A DNA stretch of 64,000 nt. Source: Monilinia fructicola. Taxonomy: Eukaryota; Ascomycota; Leotiomycetes; Helotiales; Sclerotiniaceae. Position numbers and translations under genes: made by a program. This document shows, piece by piece, positions 24,929 to 36,445 of the stretch (the first letter of the stretch is position 1; the number at the start of each line of letters is the position of its first letter). The stretch spans positions 434,001 through 498,000 of the forward strand of contig VICG01000010.1 of assembly GCA_008692225.1 (NCBI GenBank), read 5' to 3'. The notes under the pieces are model-generated. The model ran no database searches, was not told where the DNA came from, and saw nothing but the letters and a program-made list of their open reading frames with translations.

Positions 24929-26807
24929 CATCTCGCACAAACGGCGAGCCTCACACTCCATCCAACGTCCTTCTTCAACGTAGCACAATCCCTACAGATC
25001 TGCAATCGCCACTGCGTTCTTTCATCGTTCCTGAATCCTAATTCCTTCTTCCGTTCTCTCATTCACTCCTCAGGACAAACTTTGTTGTTCCCCCAAGCTC
25101 TACCGTCCTTCAACCTTCACGGTTATCCGACGCGATGCAAGATGCAATGCGCTCCACACTTTCTCGCTGCGGTACTGTACGGCGACGCGCTGGAGAAGCA
25201 ATGCGGTGGTTCCACGTCACTGGCCCCGTCGGCGGTCCCGTTTGTGCCGCATCGGTCGGTAGCGCGGGCGAATTGTGACATGGCAATTTTGGTGAGGTGT
25301 TGGTGCATATTGGAGGTATGTGTTTGACGACTTGTCTTGAGAGGGTGGGTGCTTTGTGGTTTGGAACTTTGCACCGTTCGATGATTTGATAAGGCATGTG
25401 TGTATGCTACAGTAGGTTGGGCATGGCGTGGCCTTGGTGTTTCGGAATTTTGAGGAATGCTAATCATTAGGCGGAGAGGAAATGGATTGGGTGTTGTGAG
25501 TTGGAGTGGAGTTGACGGATGGGTTTAGGTTCTGGAATTTGCAGGTATGGCTGGCTGGTAAGTGGCTGCTATGGCATGGGCGTTTGAGCTGTACACTGTA
25601 CACAGTACGCTGTATATTGTGGGAAATGTGACTCTGTAAAACATGAATTGCTATTTCAGATCCTACTAAAACGTTGAATCGAAGTCTCGATTACCTATTT
25701 ACTACAGTATACAACTACTAACAAGGTATAATTCCTGCCTAATCTCTGATTTCTCTTACAGGTTTTCCATCTACGCAGAGAGGAATCAAGAAAGAATGCA
25801 GAATACGGAGTTGGATATTCCATCCCAAATGCTTCCTTCTGACAATTAACTTGGATAGAATATTGAATCTTTCTACTTGTATCCAGCAAAAACAAACATC
25901 TCGAAGAAAAAAAAAATGAAGATCACCTGAGTGTTGAGATGATGTTCCATTAGTTTCAACACCAACGAATTACAATATTTCTTTTTCCGACATCTTTTTC
26001 TTCTTCTCCAATAGAGAGCTACGTCATGCGATATTGAGATACCGATTCAGATACTCTTGTTTGGATTCCATTAGCAGATCATTCCGTCGATTGTATATCA
26101 TTTGTTGTTGATCTTATAAATCCATGATGGCCTTCCGTTGATTTGGTTTGTGTTCCCAGCTGGGAATCGAAACGCTCTCTGGCCTTTTTCTTTTTGTTGG
26201 AATGCATGCTTATTGCAGTTCTCATTCCAAGTCGATTTAATTGATGGACCTCCTTTAGGAATAGTACTTGATTATGTTCTGCAGTGGTAACTCTTCATCC
26301 ACTTACTCAACTAGGTTGAAGCAAGAGTTGGTTGCTTATTACATTTCCGAGGAGCCTATCTACATACGGGAGAATGAAGGAGTGGTCAGTTAATAAAAAG
26401 TTTTGATGCACATCCCTCACACTGTTGTCTTCTGCTGTATATTCTATCAGCATAAGAAAGAGTACTTCCGCAACCTCTCAGATTCGTACATAACACGTGT
26501 CACTCTTTCTCACTGCAACAAACTGGGCAATATATCTATTTCGTTTCTGTCGTTTAGTAGATATTTCATGGAATCATATAACCATTCCTTTTTTCCCCAT
26601 CAACAAATTTCATATGCTACACCAGTTATCGCTGTACCGACCTTTCCGTCATCTCCCGACTTCACTCTCTTCTTTCTTGAAGGATGCCGATCTTGATCAC
26701 GCTCGCATGATTCCGGGTGCAAGGGACGAGTAGATGATGTGATGAATCGCGATTGTGGATGAGATGGAGGACTGATCTCAGCATCGGGATAATGATACCA
26801 TGTTACT

Positions 26808-28144
26808 TTAGGGGCTCAACTCGAAGGGTTTGAAATGTCCGAATCGACTTGGATTCGGTACCGGGCCACGTTTTTCCCGACGGCTTTTTATCCTTCCGAG
26901 GTTTTTGAGGCACGGCTGGGTTTGGATTTGTGCCTGCGCCGGGGAAGGGAAAGGAGATGTTTCTCGGGATCGAGAGCGTTCTTGGTGTGGGTGATGTTCT
27001 CGTTGGTTGTCTGTGGTGTGGCCTCTTCTTTTCGATGGGTTTGTCATGCTATCGGAAGATACGATAGTGCTATCATCGCTATCTGCTATGCTGGGTGTTC
27101 TACATTCCGCTTCTTTTGGCATATATAATTTCGACCGAAGAGGCGCAGGTGAAGCATAAGTTCTTCTCGGAGAATAATCTCTACATGGAAGAGCTTCTCG
27201 TTTATCTTCCAGAGGCCATTCTTCGGAATCAAGTTACATCTGATGCGCTATCGAAAGGTAACACAGTGGAAACACTGAATGCTACGCTGAGTGACATTTA
27301 TTCAGCACCTGGTGCATATGATTTCGCTGAAGGAAAACAGGACCATCTCTCTCATGACGAACATTACTTCGCCGCGTGTAACATGCCCTATCGCTCTCCT
27401 CACTAATCATAACCATAGCTCTCGCAGACGGACTTCTCTTATTATCAAATCTGCCGCTCGAACTACTACTAGTATCAGAATGCGGTCTTGATGAAGTCAT
27501 CGATCTCGCATATCCGTGAATAGAAGGAGCAATCGGCGTTATATTTTCCACACCTTAAAGAAGCTTTTGTTATCTTCCTAGCTTCGCGTTTATTTCCAAT
27601 ATCCAATTTTGAAAACGCAATGGATTTGAGGTCGCTTCCAGCACCGAGTGGTCTACCTTTTGCTTTGAGTGAATGTGGAAAATTGTGGTCTCTTAAGTCT
27701 ATGGCTACTCTTCTGCTTCTCCGAGAATCTGAATCGTCAATTATACCGCGGTGGCTCACGACGCATGGGATGAGGGCTTTATTCTGTGAGTTGCGGGTTG
27801 ATGCCGAGTATGCTGAACAAGATGGTATGCGAGATCGAGACGAATAGGCGGCTCAATTGTTGAAATTTATTTGTCAGCGAGTTTGATTCAACTATATCCG
27901 TGTATCGATCCTTTACTTGCAAGGCAATCTTACCGACGTCGGTATTACAAAGGATATTGTGGGAGGCTACTGCGGTACTGTTGATATAGTCACCATTCAC
28001 TACCATGACGATCACGGCGTAATTCCTGTGCGCCCTACAAGTATTGTCTGTATGATCTCCTGGGAACTTGCGCCTAGGACGGCTAGAACTACCTTTTAAA
28101 CGTGCCTTCATTTGAGTGTTTGCAAGTATGGTTGTATTCGTCAA
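26808..28144 (-). pseudogene. Unrecognised Ser/Arg-rich gene, structure unresolved (introns or frame breaks)
   Basis: Not recognised. Several minus-strand blocks in different frames have protein-like composition and follow each other in order. About 28115-28030 includes KGSSSRPRRKFPGDHTDN. About 27830-27560 includes SHRGIIDDSDSRRSRR, then KGRPLGAGSDLKSIAF. About 27560-27340 includes SIHGYARSMTSSRPHSD, then Ser and Arg runs. About 27230-26808 runs EEWPLEDKREALPCRDY, on through a Ser/Arg/Gln-rich stretch, to SRFGHFKPFELSP and a stop. The join near 27559 (AAGGTGTGG) looks like a one-base slip rather than an intron, because frames on both sides read on smoothly. The product would be a disordered, basic, Ser-rich protein. 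It is either a real gene with introns plus indels like those in sqt1, or a decaying gene. Confidence 0.35.
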
Positions 28145-28924
28145 CGAGCTATCAATGGTTCACCTGGAACAAGATGGAACAATGGCGTGCTTAGAGTTGG
28201 AGGTGAACGAATGAATGGGTATTGGTGGTGTCGTTGATGTCTGATGTGAGATATGGAATTTCGCACATGTTTTATGCAATAACAAGTTACTTGCATTCAA
28301 CCTCGCAAATACGCACTTACAACTCACCCATCTTGCACATTCAAGTGTTCTTTTCAGAGAGGGTGATGTGCAACAAGAATTGTCTTTGGCCGCTCTCTGC
28401 TGCGTTTAATACCCCTTTTCCTTTGCACATTTTAATGGCAGAGCAGAAATCTCTCCTAGAATACCAATTGTAGATTTCTGGACTGCAGGAATGTATTCAA
28501 ATTGGGATGCTCAGTGCGACAGTAATGATTCTTCATAAGTGAATAATACGCTCAGGCTCCATGAACACAATTCTCTAACAAAGTCAAGATTGTCAACATT
28601 ATATCAGATTAACTATCAATACTATTACTGTTATACGATGCCCATACCTCAGGTGCTCATATCTCAGAACACAATATCCACGCCACCTCATTTGATTCAT
28701 AAGCAACTTCTCTACCAGAAACCAAAGTGGCGTGTCCCGAACTCGGAAAATCTGCAAGCCAAGCCCAATCGTTCTCGAAATGCCTATTCTACTCATCGTT
28801 ATCAACACCTTGCCTCTATCTACCCGCTTATTACGCTCTACATAAACCTACGCTTTTGATTTATGCATTGCTATTCACTCTCAAGAATGTAAGATAGAAT
28901 CTTCAACCCGACAGACAAAATTCA

Positions 28925-30214
28925 ATGGCTAATATTCCATTCCATTTACAAATCAACAAACCCCTCGCACTCCCTAGTCAAACTATCCACTCCATTCATC
29001 AAACAATATCACAAACGGTGTACGCAGAGGCAAAGAGAAGTTATACTCGGAAATCCATCCACTACCCCCTCGACGATCCTTGCACACATGTATGGCCAGT
29101 TCACATGACTTGACACCACACCCTGCTAACATGCTTACCTCGATGAATACAGAGGGTTTGTCTCAACGTTCCTTATATCTCCTCTCAAGTTTGCAATCAT
29201 AGCGGTGACCATCGTTGTCCACGCTGAAACTTTAGGGCACTGGAAAGAAGTAGCTTGGTATTCTCTTGTTTTTGTGTATTACTGCTTTTAATTCAAGCTT
29301 GTAGTATTGGTATTAGCACCTTCTTCTACTGGGCGGTGTTTTTGATCTCAAAGGCGCCCGAGCGTCATGCCATGAACCGGACTGATCACACAGTACTAGC
29401 TTATCTCATCCCTACCTCTCTGATTCGAGACATAGGTAGCCCAGGAGAAACTCGTGCTAGACGGTGCGCGTGCGGCATATTATCCTCGAGGAAAAATACT
29501 TCCAGGACACGAAGAAGTGGTTGTCTTTTTATCCGCTATCTTTTCTAGTGCATGCGTTTACAATCTCGGGTTTTGCAATACCAGCGGGTTCAATTACGTA
29601 TACTTGATGCTGGCTAGAGCGCTGGAGACTAGAGTACCTGCCAGGGTAATGCGTTGTCTCATCTAGCTGGACCTAGTTTCAGAAAGGAATTGGGAATTGG
29701 AAATCAATGCTCTTGATCGCGTTGCGCCACTCATCACTTATCTGTAGACGCTCCCTCATGTCCCCTGCTGGCCTGACATCAAACACAGAGATACCAGGGC
29801 ACCCGATCGCTTCTCTCGGAAGGCTGGAAGGGTGGATCGCGGCACATGGACCGTCTCAAGCAGATTTTTGCTACATGCGTGCGGGAATCTCTCGATAGCA
29901 TTCGATGGCAGGGTTAGGGATATCCGCACCTCTGACCTGTATATATATATAGCAACGCCGAAGTTCAAAGTTGGCATAAATCTTACTTGATTTCCTCCAT
30001 GCAGATACCCGGCATTATCTACGTGGAGATCGGCACCCCGGAAGAAATTGAGCACCTTGGTTATCTTGGCGTGGTGTTCTTCCTAGTCAATGGTGATGTC
30101 AAGGGAGGGGGAGCGCGATGTTGGGTCCGGTGGGGTGCGCGATACGATACTTTCCAGGTGTGGGCTGAGGCGACGAATTTTTCGCCGAAGTCGATTATGA
30201 TTCAGCTCAGTTGA
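28925..30214 (+). pseudogene. Unrecognised gene candidate with membrane-like segments, structure unresolved
   Basis: Not recognised. The ATG at 28925 starts MANIPFHLQINKPLALP. After a plausible intron (donor about 29092, branch CTAAC, acceptor TACAG about 29151) comes a hydrophobic block at 29155-29270 (STFLISPLKFAIIAVTIVV), then at 29300-29370 GISTFFYWAVFLISKAPER. From 29449 a frame reads EKLVLDGARAAYYPRG, then EEVVVFLSAIFSSACVY. At 29668-29745 it reads SERNWELEINALDRV. From 30004 it reads GIIYVEIGTPEEIEHLGYLG, ending with a stop at 30214. Blocks change frame at sites some of which look like introns and some of which do not. At least two membrane helices are likely. I cannot name a family; the gene may be intact with sequence errors, or decaying. 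Confidence 0.3.
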
Positions 30215-32493
30215 GGCATGTTTGGAGGGAGGGCTGAGATGGTTGGAGATCTGTGTGTATTGTGTTGTTGCGTTCTGGGGGGGGGGGGCGTAATCTCTCG
30301 GTTTCTAGAGGCGACAAAATGAGGACGTTGTTAAATACTTGGAGTAAGGAGATGAGCTGAAAGGGAAGGGCTGAAAAGTAATTTAGGCGTGTGAAGTGTT
30401 GGCAAGGAGAGATAGCACGGCTGCGTATATCGGGGCGATTGGATATCGATACACTGGAATACGTATTATGTTGCATGATCGTCGACGTGCCGCACAAATT
30501 ATCATGGGGATGAACTACCATGAACGATATTTGTCGCGTGTACATTCAAGTTCTATGAAACCAACACGCGTTGGCGATCGCGGCGCAGAATTCTCGCAGC
30601 ATGCGAAGGCAGGTTGGAGGGATGTTAGTCGCAATCGTCATGCTGTGGCTGTATTTCTTACTGTGATTCATGATAAAAGACCGTATAGAGACCTGTACGG
30701 ATGTACTAGCATCGCCGGTAGCAAGCAGCCGACCATGCACATTAGGGTCGCATCATTTGCATATGCTATGCCGCTGCACTCGCTACGCCATTTCGGTTAT
30801 GTCTTTAAAGCACCCAAGAATCCCAAGGCAACAAACAACACTCTCAGCATTGAGATTCGAATCAAATTGCATTTTCCATCGCATCTGGACATGATCTATA
30901 ACCACATGCAATGCCGCGTCCTTGCAGAGCCCGCATACCAACATGTACTCGAAACAAACAGGGCAGATGTTGCTGCCACGATGAAAGGAAGCCGCAAAAG
31001 ACAAACCTATGCCCAGGACTACCCAGCGCAGTGATCCTGAAGATATAACCTATAACCTAAATGCCAACCCATGCTCCCGACGCATCAGAGATATATCCAG
31101 AACCAGTACGATGATAATACACCCGCGAGGAGAGCGGCTAGCAGATACAAGGAATGTTATTTCGGCCGAAATGATAAGCCGCATGAAGCAGGAAACGCCC
31201 GAGGTGGAACTAACGCATATCAAAAATCACACACACGCACGCACGCGAGACCTCGAGAAAGTAACCCCTCAACACAAAAAAAAAACAGCACATAAAAAGC
31301 ACCCACCTCCCTATCCCCATCCCCATCCACATCCTCTCATCGCGCCATCCACGTCAGCGAATTTGGCGAGCGCGAGAGAGAGAGCAAGCAAACAAACAAA
31401 CAAACAAGCGGCATTACGCGAGTAAACCAAAACGCAACAGCATCTCATCAGCCAGACATGGAATTCCGCAGCATCGTGTACACCGCACATACACCGATAA
31501 CATTGCACCACGCCACATGCCACGTGCCACGTGCCCCTCGAGAGGTTCTTGACCGCGGTTTGAAGATCGCGCGGGGCGTACGTTTTCGCGGGCGGTGAAA
31601 GGGAGGGAAGGGAAGGGGGGAGCGAGGTCATCAGCAGGATGGGGAAGGGCTGGGTGGTTTTGATTGCTGTGAGGCTGGAATATGGCGTGTGGTATCGATA
31701 CCGTCTCTTGCATTTCGGCACTCTGGTTGACGCTTGAGGAGGTATCGGAGAGGGAGACGGAGAGGGAGAGAAATGGAAATGGAAAGCATTTTCTCGGCGG
31801 GGTGGCATTCCGTGGGCTCTGGGGATGGCGGCTACCGCGCGGCGATTCCGGAGGAGGAGGATGGTCGAGCGATTGGCACCCAGATTGGTACCCCTATTGG
31901 TGAAAGTCACAGAATGAGGAACGCCATCCATGCGAGGCGTTGGAATCACACCCCGGAAGAAGATGAGTGAACGCGATTTTCCTGGGAAGAATGCTGTGAG
32001 AATGTGGTTGCGTTGAAAAGAGGGAATGTGTTGGGTTGGTCTTGGTGCGGAGTGCCAGGGTGGGTAAGATGGAATCAAGATACCGCCCGCGTATTCTCAG
32101 CTAAAATAGTGTGTGTACATGTAGTATCAAAAGTCCAAATGATGTCTTTCTGCCACCTTGAATTATTATATTCCTAGTTATATAGTAGTTGTCTTTCCAG
32201 CAGCGCAAATTCTTATGCCATTACAAAACTAAACTGTGTTGCATGTTCCAACAAATCTCCATCGGATCCACCAACCATTTTGTGATTCAGCCAGAAAGGT
32301 AAAACGCCTCCCGGGGTATCATCTCTGCGTCATAATTCCAATTTGATCGCGCATTCTACCCATGGGCTACGCGGAGGCTCCCTTATAATTCCATCGACCC
32401 ATATGAAATTTGAAATCAACTTTCTGATCAAAAGATGCAATCTCGTCTAGCGTGGCCCACTCAGTACCGTACACTAACCTAGGACTTTCACTT
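30215..32493. other. Intergenic, downstream of the Zn2Cys6 regulator
   Basis: About 2.3 kb. Contains a G-run near 30278-30288, an AAAC tract near 31388-31406 and GC-richer sequence at 31.3-32.0 kb. Long ORFs at 30396..31034 (+) and 31311..32078 (-) lack recognisable features and are not called. Confidence 0.45.
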
Positions 32494-35104
32494 TCACTCC
32501 CGCAACCGCTCAAATCCCAACTTTTCTAAGCTGTCACCATTATATGCCATCAAAGGTCTTCCTTGCATAGGAAATGGCCAAAAGAGGGGATTTTCTTCGT
32601 CGCCTGCAAGACCAATACCTCGCATCATATCAGATTCATCTACTGTCGTACAAAATTGGTTCAGTGAGACAGAAGAAGGACGAGCCTGGAATTCGAGTGT
32701 ACTAGGCTCCGATTCTTCCTCGCTGTTATTTGGAACATCAATATTCCACTTTCTAGCCAGATGACGAAGTATATCGCAGGCGCGGCGAGAAAATCCATGG
32801 CAATTAGCCATATCTTCTAGGTCTGCAATTCCTTGCAACACCTTTTCAGTGCCTTTCTTAGTATTGCCCAACGTTACGAGGTGAATAATGCTGGAGGCCA
32901 GGATGAAGTGGGGAACGAAAGAAGGTGTTCGCCTGAGAGTGTAAAGTTGAGCGTAGGAGCCCGCAAGGGCGGAAATTGCATCTGCGGCTTGGTTGCAGAC
33001 ATCACGAGGCGATACGCTTGATCCAAGCAAAGAAAGCTTGATAAAGGGTCGAAAAAGAAGTAATATAGCATAATGATAGTACATGCTGAGATTTCTTATT
33101 TAGCGAGTGTGTTGCATGACATGTACAGATTTTCATGGTACGTACTGTGAGAAGAGGACAGCTGGTGTGAAGTTGTGCCCTAAGCGGAGAGCGGTAGGAA
33201 TCGATTCATACCATTGGAGATACCTAGTATAGATCCGAAGCAACGAGTTGCTGGTAAAATTTGAGCCGGGAGCGTAAAGAAGATACAAGGATTTGTGAAC
33301 AATCTCGGAGAGCTCGCAGAATGTTGCGTAAACACTTCGAATATTTGATGGCTGCGTACAATTACGTTCCAACAATGCACCTAAGGTTGTTAGTCGAAAT
33401 ATTTTCTTGTTTATATGGTTGCATAGCCTATACCATCATCTGTATATGGAATCCAAGGAGACGCTTCAACTGAATCCACAATTGATGGCTTCACAGTCAA
33501 TTTAGTATAATGGGAGAAGTGAGGTATTCGTCCGATGGTCAATGACCAGGCCCTGTAATATGTGAGTAATTGTAGGAATTCCCGGCACACTCAAGTCAAA
33601 TGGATAGGCGATAGCAAAAATTGTCCAAACTTACTGATCCAAGGAAAAGGCTCCCCAAAACGTAGCTAGTCGTACAGCTTGCGATCCTTCTATTGGTTCG
33701 CTGGGCATTTGACCCTCAGCCTCGAGATGGAGACCCATTTCAATTGCCAATCGAAGTGACTGCCCTGAAAGATAAATACTCGCACTAGAGCGACCCGCAC
33801 TTGCTTCTCTAATGGCCATTAACCCCAAACTTTGAATGGTTGTCAAACAATGCTGGTCTTTTTCAGCCTTCAGAAGACGAGCAGCTTCGGCAAAGAAATG
33901 GGAACCTGCACTGCTACTATCCCTGGGATTCGTTCGTGCATTTGCATGCGTAGAGAAGCGACATCCTAGCGCCAATATCGCATTCACTAGTAATTCGCTA
34001 CAATGCTCTCGTTTCCCGTTCCTATAATCGTGGAGAAAATGCTCCTTGCTTAGCGAGGCAAATGTGGGATACTCCCAACAGAAATAGAGCGCCATCAGAT
34101 GATCTATAAAATCAGAGTCCGATGTAACTTTGGTCCATGATGATGGAGGATACCTGGGACTAACAGCTTGTAGCGTACCAACTCCATTGCCAAGAATAGT
34201 TTCTTGTCCTTGACCTCTAGCATATAGTATTCTACTATCTGGAGTAGAATGATTGAACGAAGATTCCTCGTTCCAAGGAGCTCTAGTGGATAGATAACCA
34301 AAATTATCTGGCAACGTAATAGGATCCGCTGTCCAATTCATTACGTCGTCGTTGGTAGCTATGCCAGATGATTCATCAGGTATATCAGACCACTGATTCC
34401 ACATCTCTTGATTTCCCGCATCATGAAAATCCGAAGTTGGTCCTTGCGAGTCCTCAGGCCCCGAAGTTGTGAAAGGGGCAGTGATAATCCCTTGAACCGG
34501 TCTGAGCGCATTGTCAATCGCCTGATGGTCGGTATAGCTTGAATACGTTGTAACATTCTCCCCATGAGCCGACGAAGCCTCTGCGTTGTGTAAATTTTCC
34601 GAAATACTTTTCAATCCTTCTCCGTGTCTCAGCCGATCGACAACCTGCGCGGTCAGATCTTGCGAAGCAATAGCAGCCAGTACACGCTCACTGCGTTGTT
34701 GATAAGCTTTTAATTGTTCGATTTCGGATCTCATATTCTCTTTAGATTGACGCACAGGAATTTCGTAAATACAATCGGAATTTTTTTGAGATACACATCT
34801 CGCGCAGGGAGCTCCACCATCGCACTACAAAGTCAAAGGCGTCAGCAAGGGCAAACAATGCTTTGGAATAATTGGGAAGGTGTCGCAAGTTTAATAGATA
34901 GAATGTAGTACTGTTAATAGATACCTTTGCACGCTTCTTTCTGCATTCTGTGCAAGCATTGGGTGTGACGACACCTAAGCCGCGCCGTCTCTTCGGATTG
35001 ATTGTGTCTTCAGCATGGCTCTTTGGATTGCTTGTGTCTTCAGCGTGGCCCTTTTGATTGTTTGCTTCCTCAGGAGGGTTCTTCTGATGGCTAGTGTCTT
35101 CCAT
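32494..35104 (-). CDS. Zn2Cys6 fungal-specific transcription factor
   Basis: Five exons: 35104..34925, 34824..33635, 33552..33434, 33380..33146 and 33085..32494. All four introns are GT-AG and all phases close, giving about 771 residues. The binuclear zinc cluster spans the first intron: Cys51, 54, 61, 67, 70 and 78 (spacing 2-6-5-2-7). A coiled-coil linker follows (about residues 90-125). The fungal_trans middle homology region includes ATFWGAFSLDQAWSL and YYHYAILLLFRPF. The N-terminus has two tandem copies of a ten-residue unit (HAEDT.NPK), encoded by a short DNA repeat at about 35000-35050. Such proteins bind CGG-type half sites and often control neighbouring metabolic genes. It is transcribed divergently from the hydrolase gene at 36446, a possible target (inference). 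Subfamily and ligand are unknown. No frame breaks. Confidence 0.92.
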
Positions 35105-36445
35105 CTTGAATTATACAAGCAGACGCCCTGGGCGATGATGGTCGTTGTATAGATAGTTGGATCTTCTTTTCGTAAGTCAGGAGCATCAATCCCATATTCC
35201 GTTTTTCGTTGTCAAGTATTGTGAAAGCTGGGTGAAGAGTTTTGAGCATCAACATGACCGTCAGATGCGTCCCATCCGATCAACGTTGAATCAATATGGC
35301 ATTTGATATTTGATATTTGATGTTTGATGATGATGAATGTGAATGTGAATGTGAATATGGATATGGATATGCAATAATCTTTTTGGTTTCCATCAAAGAC
35401 CCTGACTTTCTCTTTCTATCTTAGTAAAGGACCGCAAGTGTTGCTTTTTTCTTGCTGGGAATGATGGAGGGGTGATGACATCATAGGAAGAGAAGAGATT
35501 CATGGATATTCAAACAATTGGCCCATGCGAGATAAGATATTCATACTGTGAGAGCTACTTGTACTTGTATTAGTTCTACCCAAAGTACTTGTATGATTGA
35601 TTATTTATCCTTTGCTGAATATGGTAAAATGTAAACAAGGAACATGTTTGGTAAATAGGATTTTATGTTGATTACTTGTAAATAATATAACTACTAATAC
35701 TCCGTAGATTCAGAGTAGATTCAGAGTAGATACAGAGTAGATTCAGAGTAGATTCAGAGTAGATTCATACAAGATTGATTACATTACATTGGAATGCAGC
35801 AGGTCCTACCCAGTAGCTACAGAATAGATGATTCCGGCTCCGGCTATCTCTATCCATCGACCCATCGATCTATATCTACACTGCCCACAGCTACAATGGA
35901 AAGTACAGTAGCAGCGATCTCGATTATGTAAGGCTGAACTAACCTGATTCTGTTCCGTGGTACTAACCTAAAGTAGTCTAGCACTACGATGACTCGGGCA
36001 TACATACTTTACTGCCCAGATGTACAGTAGAACAAACTAGGCGGGTCAATTATATCCATGGATAACCTAATTAAAAGCTACCTACTCTACTTGTATATGT
36101 ATCAATCAACTTATGCCCAGGTGACTCTCATAACCTTGAATATTTAACAAAAATACGTAATTTATTACGCATTTTTATACAAGCAATAAGAATCTTAATA
36201 AATTGTTACTTATTAATAGTTATTGGTTTCATTTTTCTTCAGCCTTTCAAAGTTTGAAATAGAGATAAACATCTACCTAGGTATTTCTCGATATATGATT
36301 TTATATATCGTCACGTGATATACCATTTTTCTACCATTGGTTAGTTCAAGTCACCACTATCCTGACATGCCATCTTATCAAAGGTTTCAAAGGTTCGGTA
36401 CAACGACTTCAAATCATTAAAACAAACGGTAATGGAAACACGAAC
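35105..36445. promoter_or_regulatory. Shared divergent upstream region, regulator / hydrolase
   Basis: A 1.34-kb spacer between two divergent starts. It includes a six-copy 11-bp tandem repeat (35706-35766) and AT-rich sequence around 36150-36310. No gene seen. Confidence 0.5.
35706..35766. repeat. 11-bp tandem repeat (GATTCAGAGTA)n
   Basis: About six head-to-tail copies, one with a single substitution (GATACAGAGTA). It sits in the upstream region shared by the regulator and the hydrolase gene. Confidence 0.92.

Larger units (their letters stand above)
17284..26807. other. Gene desert upstream of hacA, rich in simple repeats and short palindromes
   Basis: About 9.5 kb in which I find no supportable gene. 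ORFs are short and follow repeat tracts. The stretch is marked by frequent short palindromic or near-palindromic words (GTACTGTAC, TACGGAGTA, TACCTAGGTA), CA/TACC-type tracts, two heptamer satellites and a TTTA/TTTG tract, which are listed separately. No transposase, reverse transcriptase, long terminal repeats or tRNA were seen. It may hold long 5' leader sequence or noncoding RNA, but I cannot support one. Confidence 0.55.

Noticed and set aside
24644..25327. 227-residue plus-strand ORF
   Set aside because: Passes through the CCCTCA hexamer tract and other simple sequence; repeat-driven.
17284..26807. Transposon or retroelement remnants in the desert
   Set aside because: No long terminal repeats, transposase or reverse-transcriptase-like peptide seen in any frame; only simple repeats and short palindromes.
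30396..31034. 212-residue plus-strand ORF
   Set aside because: Composition rich in Arg, His and Met without recognisable secondary-structure pattern; no supporting introns or motifs. Left open but not called.
31311..32078. 255-residue minus-strand ORF
   Set aside because: Pro/Ser/Cys-rich with no domain-like pattern and no conserved motif; lies in GC-richer DNA where long chance ORFs are expected.
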